From NCBI GenBank assembly GCA_034231615.1, contig CM067298.1, positions 20,775,478 through 20,839,477 of the forward strand: 64,000 nucleotides of DNA. Direction: 5' to 3'. Both the position numbers and the translations under genes were made by a program. The notes under the pieces were generated by a model that saw nothing but the letters and a program-made list of their open reading frames with translations, did not search any database and was not told where the DNA came from. How positions within the stretch are numbered: position 1 is the stretch's first letter; each line of letters opens with the position of its first letter. This document shows, one piece after another, positions 1-10,964 of this stretch. This DNA is from Meghimatium bilineatum (taxonomy: Eukaryota; Mollusca; Gastropoda; Stylommatophora; Philomycidae).

Positions 1-2150
1 ATCAAATAGTCTTATGTTTTCCTTGTGACATTGGTATTGAAAAGGAATATGTGTATTTGATCATTCCATAAATAAAGCTGAATGCAAACAAATCGACGTG
101 AGAAGCAAAACAATGAAGTACCAGTTGATTTTGTTATATACCCGTGATATTGTTAGAAATTTTGTCGATTTGAGAACAACAGAGATTGGCACATTAGAAC
201 AGAATTTTCTGTTGTTGCTGGGTGTTGATTTCCTGGTGGGATAAATCCATTTTGTTTATATTCGTTATGGTTGTGTGTTCTTAACTGTTTATGTTGTCTT
301 GATAAATGTCCCAATTGGACCCACCCGTTGACAATTGTATTTTTTTCTTTTTTTCTTGTTATTTTCTATATTTTATTATTTTATATTGATAGTTTTCTAG
401 TAACCTATTTACTTTATTTGCATTTACCTCCATTACAACAGCTTGGTCCCGGCCGACAAAAAAAGCATTTACTAATAGAAACTATGTATATACAGTATAA
501 ACAATAGACACTAGATCTCATTAGGACTTTTGTAAAGTGTTGTAAATTTAGAAAAGTGTTACAACCGTATGCCTTTAAGATGGATTCCACTGCTTCAAGA
601 TATTTGTGACTGATCGCGTTTTCAACAGTCAATGTACCTGGTTCATTTACAGATGCAGACAATTGCACATTGAGATGTCTAGAATGCAATGAAAACCTAC
701 AAAACGTAAATATTGCGCATAAAATCACTACAACCAAAATATTTTTAGACCGATCAGTATGAGCTCAAAGTGTATGCTACCACTTACATTATTCATTTTT
801 CTTCTTTACTTTAGTCAAAGTAATATGTTCTAAGGTTATTGGGTTGTTTATATTAGACAAGATTTCGGTGACACCGCCTTCAAAACTCAACATAATTATG
901 TTGAACTATTAGTATAATACTGTTTCATACAGTTGTACAGTAGTATTATCTTTTATTGATTAGCATAATACTGTAAAACTTAGTAAAATATTATAACTAA
1001 TTATACGTAGTAGTACGAACATGTGTAGAGGCAGGCTAATATAAAATATGGATGGATATATGAATATGGACGGGTAAAGCTTGAAACCATGACCTACTAT
1101 ACAAAATCCTGTGTACTAACCCATTTTGTGTCACCTCGTCAGGCCTATCTGATTAGTGTTGTTCTTTTTATTGGTTGGAGTAATTATAAATAGCAAAATA
1201 TAAATAAATGGCCAATGAAAACCTTGGCAATAGTCGGAGTGACCTAAGGCACTAACAACTTAACATGCTGCACAGACATGTAAAGAATAGATCATGATTG
1301 AAACTGAGGTGTCTGGATATATGAGATTGTGTGATCTCAATAGCAAATGTGCCAACACGACGACAGAACAAATATATATTTCATATGCTCTAGAGAAATA
1401 AACAAGACTTTTCTCTAGCAAAGATTAGATTGATTGTATTGGTGGAATTAGATCAGATTTGAGGTTGAAACTGGGACCTCGGAGAGACAATCACGGATTG
1501 AGCAAAGTAGAGAAGTGCTGTGTTTCTGATACAAAGACAGTTTTTGTTAATAAGATTTTCTACTTTATTGATTATGCGCGACAGTCCCCACAATCTCTTT
1601 GTGCCAATAGTTTTCCTGATTAAATATATTTCTTGGTATCCCTGCTACAATGCCTTGAGTACAATCCCCGTGCTACGACGGTCTAGAGATAGATTTATTG
1701 TAGTCTACATCATAATACCCGTCTACATACCAGATGGGATAGTCAAGTATTCTCTACACCAGGGGGTCTCAACCTATTCAGACGGCGAGCGCCACCAACA
1801 TGTAAAACTGAGTATTCGAGAACCATACACTGGTAATAGGATGGAAGTGAAATTTAAAGTGAAAGCACAAGTGAACGTGAAAACAAGCAATGTAACCATC
1901 TTCATTGCACCTTACATAGATTATTTTTTGTTGTGTTTTGTACAAGACCTTTTGAGTTATAAATGGAACTTATAATTGTTAGTGATCGCAATCATTTTTT
2001 AACACGCATGGTACGAGCACCGTATGTCATTACGAGAGCACCATGGTGCTCACGAGCCCCGAGTTGAGAGCGTGTTTATACACCATAACAAGTGCCGAAG
2101 GGTTTGATATCCATCGTAGATCGAAACGTTCCACTTAACTCTGACACGGT
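1..2150. other. AT-rich stretch with no recognisable gene
   Basis: Six-frame reading gives only short, low-complexity or hydrophobic frames with no recognisable domain. The stretch contains one fragment related to the pogo-like MITE at 41.3 kb (separate entry) and a 16-bp perfect palindrome, GAGCACCATGGTGCTC, at 2036-2051. A possible hAT-type terminus near 1768 has no partner and is listed under rejected items. Confidence 0.6.
430..510 (+). repeat. Fragment related to the pogo/Tigger-like MITE at 41248
   Basis: This stretch shares an ordered set of short blocks with 41260-41335: an ACAAC start, GGTCC, CAACAAAA/CGACAAAAA, AGAAA and TATATACAGTA. The similarity is clear by eye but diverged. Neither terminus is preserved here, so this is a relic of one end of the same repeat family. 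It carries no coding capacity. Confidence 0.4.
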
Positions 2151-2154
2151 TAAT

Positions 2155-2232
2155 GAAGCCCTATAGTGGTGGTTAAGCTGTTCGCCTTGTGTTCAAGAGG
2201 TCATGGGTTCGAATCCGACTCGTGTCGTTTTG
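2155..2232 (+). repeat. tRNA-derived SINE head
   Basis: The stretch has a tRNA-like internal promoter. TAGTGGTGGTTAAGC resembles box A, and GGTTCGAATCC about 45 nt later matches the box B consensus. No clean acceptor stem or standard anticodon loop can be drawn, so a functional tRNA is unlikely. A SINE head or tRNA pseudogene is the better reading. A downstream body of about 100 bp may belong to it, but no target-site duplication was found. Confidence 0.6.
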
Positions 2233-2530
2233 TGTACAAGGTTGACTTTTTTGGAGATTCCTGAGGATTATCGCTTGAAGCTACGGGGTTACGTGCTATG
2301 AGTGGTACTCTCGGCAGGCGGCGTGCTGTTTCGTTGAGAGTGAGAGAGTACATATTGGAAACCGATTACAGTAAAGTCAATCATCTACAATTTTTGAACC
2401 CTTATTTTAGAAATATAAAAATAATTTACCAAACAATTATCCTAAACAGAATATGCTTCAATTATTTGTTTATACCATACTGTCTATGCTAAATAGCACT
2501 AGCCTACAGACTCAACTAAAGTTTGTACAT

Positions 2531-3347
2531 CAGTGGTACTTCCAGTGCTGTTATACAGTAGTACTTCCAGTGCTGTTATACAGTGGTACTTCCAGTGCTG
2601 TTATACAGTGGTACTTCCAGTGCTGTTATACAGTGGTACTTCCAGTGCTGTTATACAGTGGTACTTCCAGTGCTGTTATACAGTAGTACTTCCAGTGCTG
2701 TTATACAGTGATACTTCCAGTGCTGTTATACAGTGGTACTTCCAGTGCTGTTATACAGTGGTACTTCCAGTGCTGTTATACAGTGGTACTTCCAGTGCTG
2801 TTATACAGTGGTACTTCCAGTGCTGTTATACAGTGGTACTTCCAGTGCTGTTATACAGTGGTACTTCCAGTGCTGTTATACAGTGGTACTTCCAGTGCTG
2901 TTATACAGTAGTACTTCCAGTGCTGTTATACAGTGGTACTTCCAGTGCTGTTATACAGTGGTACTTCCAGTGCTGTTATACAGTGGTACTTCCAGTGCTG
3001 TTATACAGTGGTACTTCCAGTGCTGTTATACAGTGGTACTTCCAGTGCTGTTATACAGTGGTACTTCCAGTGCTGTTATACAGTGGTACTTCCAGTGCTG
3101 TTATACAGTGGTACTTCCAGTGCTGTTATACAGTGGTACTTCCAGTGCTGTTATACAGTGGTACTTCCAGTGCTGTTATACAGTGGTACTTCCAGTGCTG
3201 CTATACAGTGGTACTTTCAGTGCTGTTATACAGTGGTACTTCCAGTACTGCTATACAGTGGTACTTCCAGTGCTGTTATACAGTGGTACTTCCAGTGCTG
3301 CTATACAGTGGTACTTCCAGTGCTGTTATACAGTGGTACTTCCAGTG
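2531..3347. repeat. 25-bp minisatellite, about 33 copies
   Basis: The unit is CAGTGGTACTTCCAGTGCTG plus TTATA. Copies stay in exact 25-bp register from 2531 to 3331 (32 whole periods) with only scattered substitutions, which are denser at the right end. Because 25 is not a multiple of 3 and the unit has no stop in register, all three forward frames stay open and encode the same cycling peptide (WYFQCCYTVVLPVLLYSG and so on). These frames are a property of the repeat, not genes. Confidence 0.97.
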
Positions 3348-3579
3348 TGAAACATGGACTGTGCATGGATGACATATGAAGAAGTTAAATCACTTTCACA
3401 CAATCAGCCACAGAAAAGCTATGCACATGAGATGGTAAAACAAGATTCAAGATATTACTGTCCTTAATAGAGCTGGTATCACTTTCATAGATAATTTCTT
3501 TTGCAGACACATATTCGTTCGGCATGTCATGTGGTACGTACACCAGATTATTGCCTATCAAAGATACTTGTCTATGGTG

Positions 3580-3920
3580 TGTTGCAGAAGTACATAGGTT
3601 CTAATGGTGCCCAAAACACGCGCTACAAGAGCTCATTAGAGATTTGACTGCAAGGCTTTGAATGCACCAAGATACAAATGAATACGCTACACAAAAATGG
3701 GGCTACATGCCATTCTACGGTAATTAAAAAAGAGGGCAGAATCTTGTGAAAAGAGTAGAAATTCAGCAGCTCAACAGCGGACAATAGCTAGAAAGTCACG
3801 AGGAGATCCTTTGCCCGAACTGACCAATGATATTGTCGGCCATAATATGACTTATAATCCACCTATGAACTCATGTAATCAATAATATAACTCTAACTGA
3901 ATTTCAAAAGTGGATGTAAC
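3580..3920 (+). pseudogene. Degenerate LINE 3' coding end (LINE-K)
   Basis: Translation gives a GAQNTRYKSSL segment followed after several stops by TVIKKEG and NSAAQQR. The same order of motifs occurs at 25175-25520 on the minus strand and at 48830-49100, matching the conserved C-terminal tail of one animal non-LTR retrotransposon group (consensus GG-KKRYKD, then WR, then a basic tail). Nucleotide similarity to the 25-kb copy is obvious, for example TGAATTTCAAAAGTGGATGT near the end. Multiple stops and frameshifts make it non-functional. Both edges are approximate. Confidence 0.6.
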
Positions 3921-4152
3921 AAATGGTTGTCATCACTTGTAATGGACATTCAACAATGCTTTTGTGACTATGATAAAATCGAATTCATCTGTTCGTGATA
4001 TTATCGTATGGCGATCCACAGAGCTGTCTCTTTTTGCTTGAAACCTGCAAATGAGGCAGGTAACATTTTGGGTAGCCGTTGTACTTCAGCATCAAGAAGT
4101 TTTATGTTTCTCATTTTCTGGAAATTCTATAAAAATGTTGCATTTTTAAATA

Positions 4153-4275
4153 CGTGGAGATGGAAAGTTTGTGAATTCTGTGAAGATGTGATTGTGAAAT
4201 GTGTGGAGTTGGAAAGTTTGTGAATTCTGTGAAGATAGATTGGGAAATGTGTGTAGAGATATAAAGTTTGTAAAA
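4153..4275. repeat. Short tandem duplication, about 50-bp unit, 2-3 copies
   Basis: The block GGAAAGTTTGTGAATTCTGT followed by GAAGAT recurs at about 4162 and 4210, and a more diverged AAAGTTTGTAAAATGTGTGAA follows. Only two good copies exist. Confidence 0.75.
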
Positions 4276-4972
4276 TGTGTGAATAACATGAGAAAGAATA
4301 CAGAAGAAGAATATGGGATAAATAATAATTGTATAGGTGTAGTGTGTAGACCATCAACCAGAAATAAATTTCAGTAATACGCATGACATCTACAAGAAGT
4401 GTACAGTTGCCTTGTTGTTGGTCTTGCTTCCCACTTGTGAGATCTTCACACCTTCCACATGTGGAGATTACATAGTGCACTCATATACACATTCACACAC
4501 ATACAGATGGGTATTCACACTCATTGACTGTCACATATACAGACAATCAAGACGGTGCATTTTGGCGGTTGGGTGATGTTGGGATGATAAAATCAAGGAA
4601 AACAGAACATGGCTACTATTACAATGAATCTAGGTACAAGGTGGGTAAATTCCCCCCTCCCCTTCCTCTACTTTAAACTTTAATGAGCTTCCGCAAAATA
4701 TGTCAACTTTCTCGTGAAAATGAGGGTATTACACATGGAAACTAGTGACCTTTTTTTTTTAAAAAAAAAGAAAACATTCCCATCCCTTATTTATTATACT
4801 GAAAAAGTATCTGCGGTTCTGCAGACAGTGGCACGGTACAACATTCACACACACTAACATTCACATCCACGCTGACACCCTGGTCACAAAAACTCAATCT
4901 GAACCGTGCATGTCAAACACTGTGCATATTCACATACAATTGCCCTGGATCCTAGTACATCTTCAAACTGTG

Positions 4973-6772
4973 ATTACCAATGTACATCCTACTGTCTTTA
5001 TTCATGATTACCAATACACATCCTACTATCTTTATTCAGGATTACCAATACACATCCTACTATCTTTATTCAGGATTACCAATACACATCCTACTATCTT
5101 TAATCAGGATTACCAATACATATCCTACTATCTTTATTCAGAATTACCAATACATATCCTACTATCTTTAGTCAGGATTACCAATACACATCCTACTATC
5201 TTTATTCAGGATTACCAATACATATCCTACTATCTTTAATCAGGATTACCAATACATATCCTACTATCTTTATTCAGGATTACCAATACATATCCTACTA
5301 TCTTTAATCAGGATTACCAATACACATCCTACTATCTTTATTCAGGATTACCAATACATATCCTACTATTTGTATTCATGATTACCAATACACATCCTAC
5401 TATCTTTATTCAGGATTACCAATACACATCCTACTATCTTTAGTCAGGATTACCAATACACATCCTACTATCTTTAGTCAGGATTACCAATACACATCCT
5501 ACTATAATTATTCAGGATTACCAATACATACCCTACTATTTGTATTCATGATTACCAATACACATCCTACTATCTTTATTCAGGATTACCAATACACATC
5601 CTACTATCTTTATTCAGGATTACCAATACACATCCTACTATCTTTAATCAGGATTACCAATACATATCCTACTATCTTTATTCAGGATTACCAATACATA
5701 TCCTACTATCTTTAGTCAGGATTACCAATACACATCCTACTATCTTTAGTCAGGATTACCAATACACATCCTACTATCTTTATTCAGGATTACCAATACA
5801 CATCCTACTATCTTTAGTCAGGATTACCAATACACATCCTACTATCTTTATTCAGGATTACCAATGTACATCCTACTGTCTTTATTCATGATTACCAATA
5901 CACATCCTACTATCTTTATTCAGGATTACCAATACACATCCTACTATCTTTATTCAGGATTACCAATACACATCCTACTATCTTTAATCAGGATTACCAA
6001 TACATATCCTACTATCTTTATTCAGGATTACCAATACATATCCTACTATCTTTAGTCAGGATTACCAATACACATCCTACTATCTTTATTCAGGATTACC
6101 AATACATATCCTACTATCTTTAATCAGGATTACCAATACATATCCTACTATCTTTATTCAGGATTACCAATACATATCCTACTATCTTTAATCAGGATTA
6201 CCAATACACATCCTACTATCTTTATTCAGGATTACCAATACATATCCTACTATTTGTATTCATGATTACCAATACACATCCTACTATCTTTATTCAGGAT
6301 TACCAATACACATCCTACTATCTTTAGTCAGGATTACCAATACACATCCTACTATCTTTAGTCAGGATTACCAATACACATCCTACTATCATTATTCAGG
6401 ATTACCAATACATACCCTACTATTTGTATTCATGATTACCAATACACATCCTACTATCTTTATTCAGGATTACCAATACACATCCTACTATCTTTATTCA
6501 GGATTACCAATACACATCCTACTATCTTTATTCAGGATTACCAATACACATCCTACTATCTTTAGTCAGGATTACCAATACACATCCTACTATCTTTATT
6601 CAGGATTACCAATACACATCCTACTATCTTTAGTCAGGATTACCAATACACATCCTACTATCTTTATTCAGGATTACCAATACACATCCTACTATCTTTA
6701 GTCAGGATTACCAATACACATCCTACTATCTTTATTCATGATTACCAATACACATTCTACTATTTGTATTCA
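4973..6772. repeat. 34-bp minisatellite, 53 copies, with an 884-bp higher-order repeat
   Basis: The unit begins ATTACCAATACACATCCTAC and continues TATCTTTATTCAGG. From 4973 to 6741 there are exactly 52 periods with no indel. Rare variants recur exactly 884 bp (26 units) apart: the ATGTACATCCTACTGTC unit near 4979 and 5863, TATTTGTATTCATG at 5367 and 6251, an ATTATTCAGG unit near 5501 and 6385, and TATTTGTATTCATG again at 5537 and 6421. About the first 19 units of each half match variant for variant; the last units do not. Confidence 0.96.
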
Positions 6773-6774
6773 AT

Positions 6775-7365
6775 ATTTGCTTCGTCAGCTAGAACAAAGG
6801 TGTGCTAAATATAGCGAGCATGACATCATCCCTCCTGGTCATCGATCACACTCGTTGAAAATCAATACTTCTCCTTATTTCTCAATAGATTCCAAACTGG
6901 CGCACGGGGCATTGTTATAGATATTTGCAGTTATATTTGCTAGCACATAAACGTTGATAAACTCATTAGTGTCTTAATTTACAAGAAAATAATAATCTCA
7001 TTTATATGTGTATTTACGAATAGCTGAAACCAAGCTATATTAGCAAAATATTTGTATTAAAATACGCCTGATTATCCTAATGCCCTACATAGTAATACAA
7101 ATAGAGAACGGAGGCTATCAGGGAATTGATTTATATTGTCAGCTGGAAAAAATATAATGCATCAAGATTTTTTAACTTTGATTTTCCATCTTATTGCAAA
7201 ATCATAGGCATTGAATATATGGAAGGGTTGTTAGAGTAGGGAAGGAAGAGAGATATAATATACAAGAGATATACAAGGGGGGAAATATATAATGGGAAGA
7301 AGAGTTTGGAAAGAAAACATGTGTAAACATATGGGAAACAGAGCATCTACCATCTAGGCTATAGA
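6775..7365. other. No recognisable feature
   Basis: AT-rich DNA between the 34-bp array and the GAT-rich microsatellite. No open frame with a recognisable motif, RNA gene or repeat was seen. Confidence 0.5.
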
Positions 7366-7722
7366 CTGTATAATTATAATTATGATGGTTACTATGATGA
7401 TGGTTACAATGATGATGTTAATACTGATTATGATGTTTCTGATGTGATTATGATGTTGTTATATATGTTCATAATATAATGATGATGTTGATGATGGTAA
7501 TGATGACGATGATTGTGACAATATTAATAAGCTAATAATGATGTTAATAAAGCTGTTAATAAGACTGATTAGTGTATTGATGTTGCTGATGATAATAATG
7601 CTAACGATGATGTTAATAATGATGATTATGATGAGGATGATGATGATGTTAATAGTGATGATGATGATGGTGATGATAATGATAATAATGATGACGATGA
7701 TAGGTATGATAATGATAATTGA
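7366..7722. repeat. Imperfect GAT/TGA trinucleotide microsatellite
   Basis: Runs of GATGAT, AATGAT and GATAAT with interspersed TTA dominate the stretch. The Met/Ile-rich open frame through it is a product of this composition. Confidence 0.9.
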
Positions 7723-7741
7723 TAATTATTTCGCCAGAAAT

Positions 7742-7827
7742 GTGTTTATACCTGATGTTTTGTCTCTTATATTAGCTTGAATGTGTTTATATCTGATGTT
7801 TTGTCTCTTATATTAGCTTGAATGTGT
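7742..7827. repeat. 41-bp direct duplication, two copies
   Basis: Two adjacent copies start GTGTTTATACCTGATGTTTT and GTGTTTATATCTGATGTTTT and end TTAGCTTGAAT, 41 bp apart with one mismatch. They lie directly beside the left end of the Tc1-like element. Confidence 0.9.
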
Positions 7828-7837
7828 TTTATTAATT

Positions 7838-8580
7838 GTTCAAGAAAGGAAACGCAACTTTTTTTGGAGCTACTTTTATAAAAGATATTCGCTGATTGGA
7901 CAATATTCAACATATCTATTGTGTCCAATAGGTCATTAACCTCTCGTGGTTACCTGAAATGTACTCACCTCATTATTCATGAGGTCATGAAAGATATCAA
8001 GGTCAAAACAACATTTTTGGCAATAACATGTAATAGGTTCATGAGAATCCAATGAAATTTAAAGGACACAAAAGTCTGACCATATTATTGAATGCCTATA
8101 AAAGATTGGCAAATAACTTCAGTTGAAAATTCAATGCGCAAGTATGGTTACAGAACACTATAATCTCTAAATAACAACGAAACATCATCATTGGATGTTT
8201 ACAGAATGGACAATAACTAAGTGTAGTGACCATACACTTTAATGTGATTAGAAGCACCATTAGTCGCCATTGGAGGTGATTTCAACAAACTGACTGAGTA
8301 GCAGACCGGCTACGCAGTGGAAGACCAAGAGTCACAACTCCTGCCTAAGACCGCTTCATACTTCTTCGTCACTTCAGGAATTTCCTGATGTGCATCTACG
8401 TCCTCTACAGTTCAGTCAATGCCAGCAGCTCGTCGAATTTCAGATCAAACGATCAGGAAACTGGCTGCAAGAGGCTTGTATACCTGTACTTACAGACTGG
8501 CATCGCCAGAACCGACTACAGTGGAGGAACCAGCATTGCCAATGACCGTTGGGAATGGCTGGAAACGGGTTTGGTTTAGT
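7838..8580 (+). pseudogene. Tc1-type transposase fragment with left terminal sequence
   Basis: The left edge TGTTCAAGAAAGGAAACGCA resembles the terminal inverted repeats of Tc1 elements (inference from family knowledge). Around 8265-8390 the translation gives a decayed helix-turn-helix, R-W-x-FQQT, VADR, RSGRPRVTTP and DRF, the usual linker with its GRPR motif. After a frameshift near 8400 it continues as STVQSMPAARRISDQTIRKL then AARGL, typical of the second DNA-binding subdomain. The DDE catalytic domain is absent, at least three stops are present, and no right terminal repeat was found. It is an internally deleted or truncated, inactive Tc1/mariner copy. Confidence 0.75.
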
Positions 8581-8752
8581 TAAAGTCTGAATGTTTCTTC
8601 ATGCCATGATTAAAACAATAATTCCGTCAAATAAAATTGTGGTACACGTTTGAAATATTATTGAGTATATTTTTTTTAACAGTATATGGCTTGTACAGAC
8701 GTGTGAACAGTTTTTCTTCCAGTCTTGTTTCTCTGCGTCAGTGTGTTTGCGT

Positions 8753-10130
8753 CAGCAGTTCTTCTTCTTCTTCTTCTCGTTTGCAGTTTGACATGTATAC
8801 ACAGCAAGTCCTGTTTTCTTAATAAATGCTGATGTATTTGAAAGCTCCCTCAGTGCTGGTTTAGTGTATTGCAGTCTTGCAGGATATGTTCAGCGGTCTG
8901 TGCTGCCTGCTCACAAGGGCACAGAGGTGATGGGACCAATCTTAGTCTATTTAAGTGGCTGTTTAATCTGTTGTGTCCTGTTCTGAGGCGGAAGATAATA
9001 ACCTGCTCTGCTCTGTCGAGATAGTGGAAATTGTCTTTTGGGTGGTCGACTTTCCTGATGGCTTTGATGAGGGTCTTCTTTTCTTGGTAGATGATTTCTT
9101 GGTCTTTTTGTTCCTGTGTTGCTCCATCTTTTGCCAGTCTGTCTGCCTCTTAATTTCCTGGTATGTCACAGTGGGATGGTATCCACTGTAGTACTACCCT
9201 TCTTTGGATGCTCACTTCTCGCATGGCTTTCTTCAGGTCTGGCAGTTTATCGCTGTCAAGGGATTGTAGGACAGACATAGCATCAGTACGAAATACCACC
9301 TGGCATTGACTTGTGTTTTTAATTATTTCTGCAGCCATGTTTAAGGCATGTACTTCTGCAAAGTAGTTGGAGCGGAATATTCCAGTTGGTGAACATGTGG
9401 ATTCATTTTATTTTCTTTTTCTTGATATTTTATTTGCACAACAGCACCTCCATTTTTCACTGCTCTGGTTGCTGATCCGTCGGTATATACTTGTATCCAT
9501 GCTTCTCTAGGGTACAAATCTTCAACTCATGCTGCATACTATTGTTTTCTTTTGGAGATTATTCAGTTCTATCATAGTGTAGTAGTTGTTTATGGTGGTT
9601 CTGATAGTGAGATTTGGGTATTGCTCCAACGGAACTGGAAAAAGTGTTGGTGTTATCTCTCTTGTTATGTCTGGTAGTTCTTCCTTACATTTTCTGTTGA
9701 GTTTTTTAATCGGTGTATAGAACTGCTCCTCTTCAGTCTTCCCGTGGCTAGGTCACTGTATCTGGCCCTCATTGGATGTGCTGGCATGCTCTTGTACTTT
9801 TCTGCATGTACCATGGTCTTAATGTCTCGCATGTATGGTAAGGGGGTGATGCCTGTAATTTTTACCATTTAATTTATGGGAGAGGTCTTCATGGCACCTG
9901 TGATAAGGCGAAGTGCTTGATTTTGTACTTTGTTCAGGGCTTGTAGATGGGAGTTGGCTGCTGAAGTCCATGCTGTTGATCCATATTCTAGTACTGTATT
10001 GCACCAGTATATACCTTCTTTAAAGTTGCCTCATTGGTCCCCCAGTTTGTTCCAGACATTCTTGAAGTATAGTCTCCGCTGTCTGTGGTCCCTATCCGCA
10101 TATACACATAGCGATTCTGTCAATTTTGAA
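8753..10130 (-). pseudogene. LINE-J copy 1: RT C-terminus and RNase H, 3' end with GAA tail
   Basis: Read on the minus strand, this is the 3' part of a Jockey-like non-LTR retrotransposon. From 5' to 3' it gives an RT thumb (TVLEYGSTAWTSAANSHLQ, then LNKVQNQALRLITGAM), a linker ending MPAHPM, an RNase H domain with TDAMSVLQSLDSDKLPDLKK and LQWIPSHCDIPGN, and a C-terminal CPCEQAAQTAEHILQDC motif. The element ends in TGCAAACGAGAAGAAGAAG. It aligns along its length with the younger copy at 61967-63056. Frameshifts and stops break it into several frames, so it is dead. The 5' edge is approximate. Confidence 0.85.
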
Positions 10131-10134
10131 CTGT

Positions 10135-10780
10135 ATATTCCTGTAACTGTATAGTAGTTTGTGTCATGCTCTGAATCGATAATGATGTCAACAATAACTT
10201 TGAGGGTGATGACAATGACAGTGATGATTATCATCACCACCAAGTTGTCTATTATATTATCTTGCAAAACGTCAGAGTTAAATGAAAAATATTTATTAAA
10301 CTAATAAATATCGCAACAAGAAAAACATAAAAGTACTCAACCATAAAAAAAACCCAGAAGTTCCAGCAACTATCAGACATATAATATACAGAAAGAACTG
10401 AATCATCTAGCTAAAGTGAGAACTGGGTTTCCATAAAAATATGTTGTTGTTGTTTTTTTAATAGAGATGTAAAAAAAAAAATAAGGAAACGGAGTGAAAA
10501 GCATATGTGTTCCATACAGCACTAATCCTTGATTTCTCATGTAGCATCCTCCGTGTTTAGTATTTGTGATTTTCTAATAACGTCTTTACAAAATTCTAAT
10601 TGCCCCACATACTTTCTTTTTTTTGTTATGTGCTTATATTGTCTCAAATAATGATTTAATATAACGTAATGTTAGAAGACACCCAACATCAATATATTTC
10701 TACATTATGAAGAAAACCATGGACTTGGATATGTACTTAGAATGAATGAAAATAGACTCCCACTTCAAGCATTAAAATGG
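10135..10780. other. No recognisable feature
   Basis: AT-rich sequence with short A and T runs. No domain, RNA gene or tandem array was identified. Confidence 0.5.
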
Positions 10781-10782
10781 AT

Positions 10783-10960
10783 CAATAAATCAATCAATAA
10801 GCCCGTAACCCATCAGGGACGTAGTGGTACCACATTGGATGCTTTATAACAAGGAAATATATTTATTCCTGTCCATTCCTTGATGTTGTCTATCAAATCC
10901 TTTATTTTCCCTCCTCATTTTCTTCCCCACCCCCTCGACAGTTCCCTGCAGTAAAATGGA
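10783..10960 (-). pseudogene. LINE 3' end fragment with TTGA-type tail
   Basis: On the minus strand the fragment reads GNCRGGGEENEEGK, then, after frameshifts, DNIKEWTG and ASNVVPLR. It ends in a TTGATTGATT tail. The same block is better preserved on the plus strand at 35343-35640 (TILQGTVEGGRSRGG, TWTDNIKEWTGLD, ASNVVPLRL and the same tail). Both are 5'-truncated copies of one LINE family. Confidence 0.65.
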
Positions 10961-10964
10961 TACC

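Noticed and set aside
1762-1800. Possible hAT terminus CAGGGGGTCTCAACCT
   Set aside because: No matching opposite terminus or 8-bp TSD was found within several hundred bases.
2533-3379. Long forward frames with WYFQCCYTVVLPVLLYSG repeats
   Set aside because: A stop-free 25-bp unit keeps all three frames open, and the same peptide cycles in each frame.
4973-6772. CRISPR-like array
   Set aside because: Units are directly adjacent with no unique spacers, and the context is eukaryotic; it is a minisatellite.
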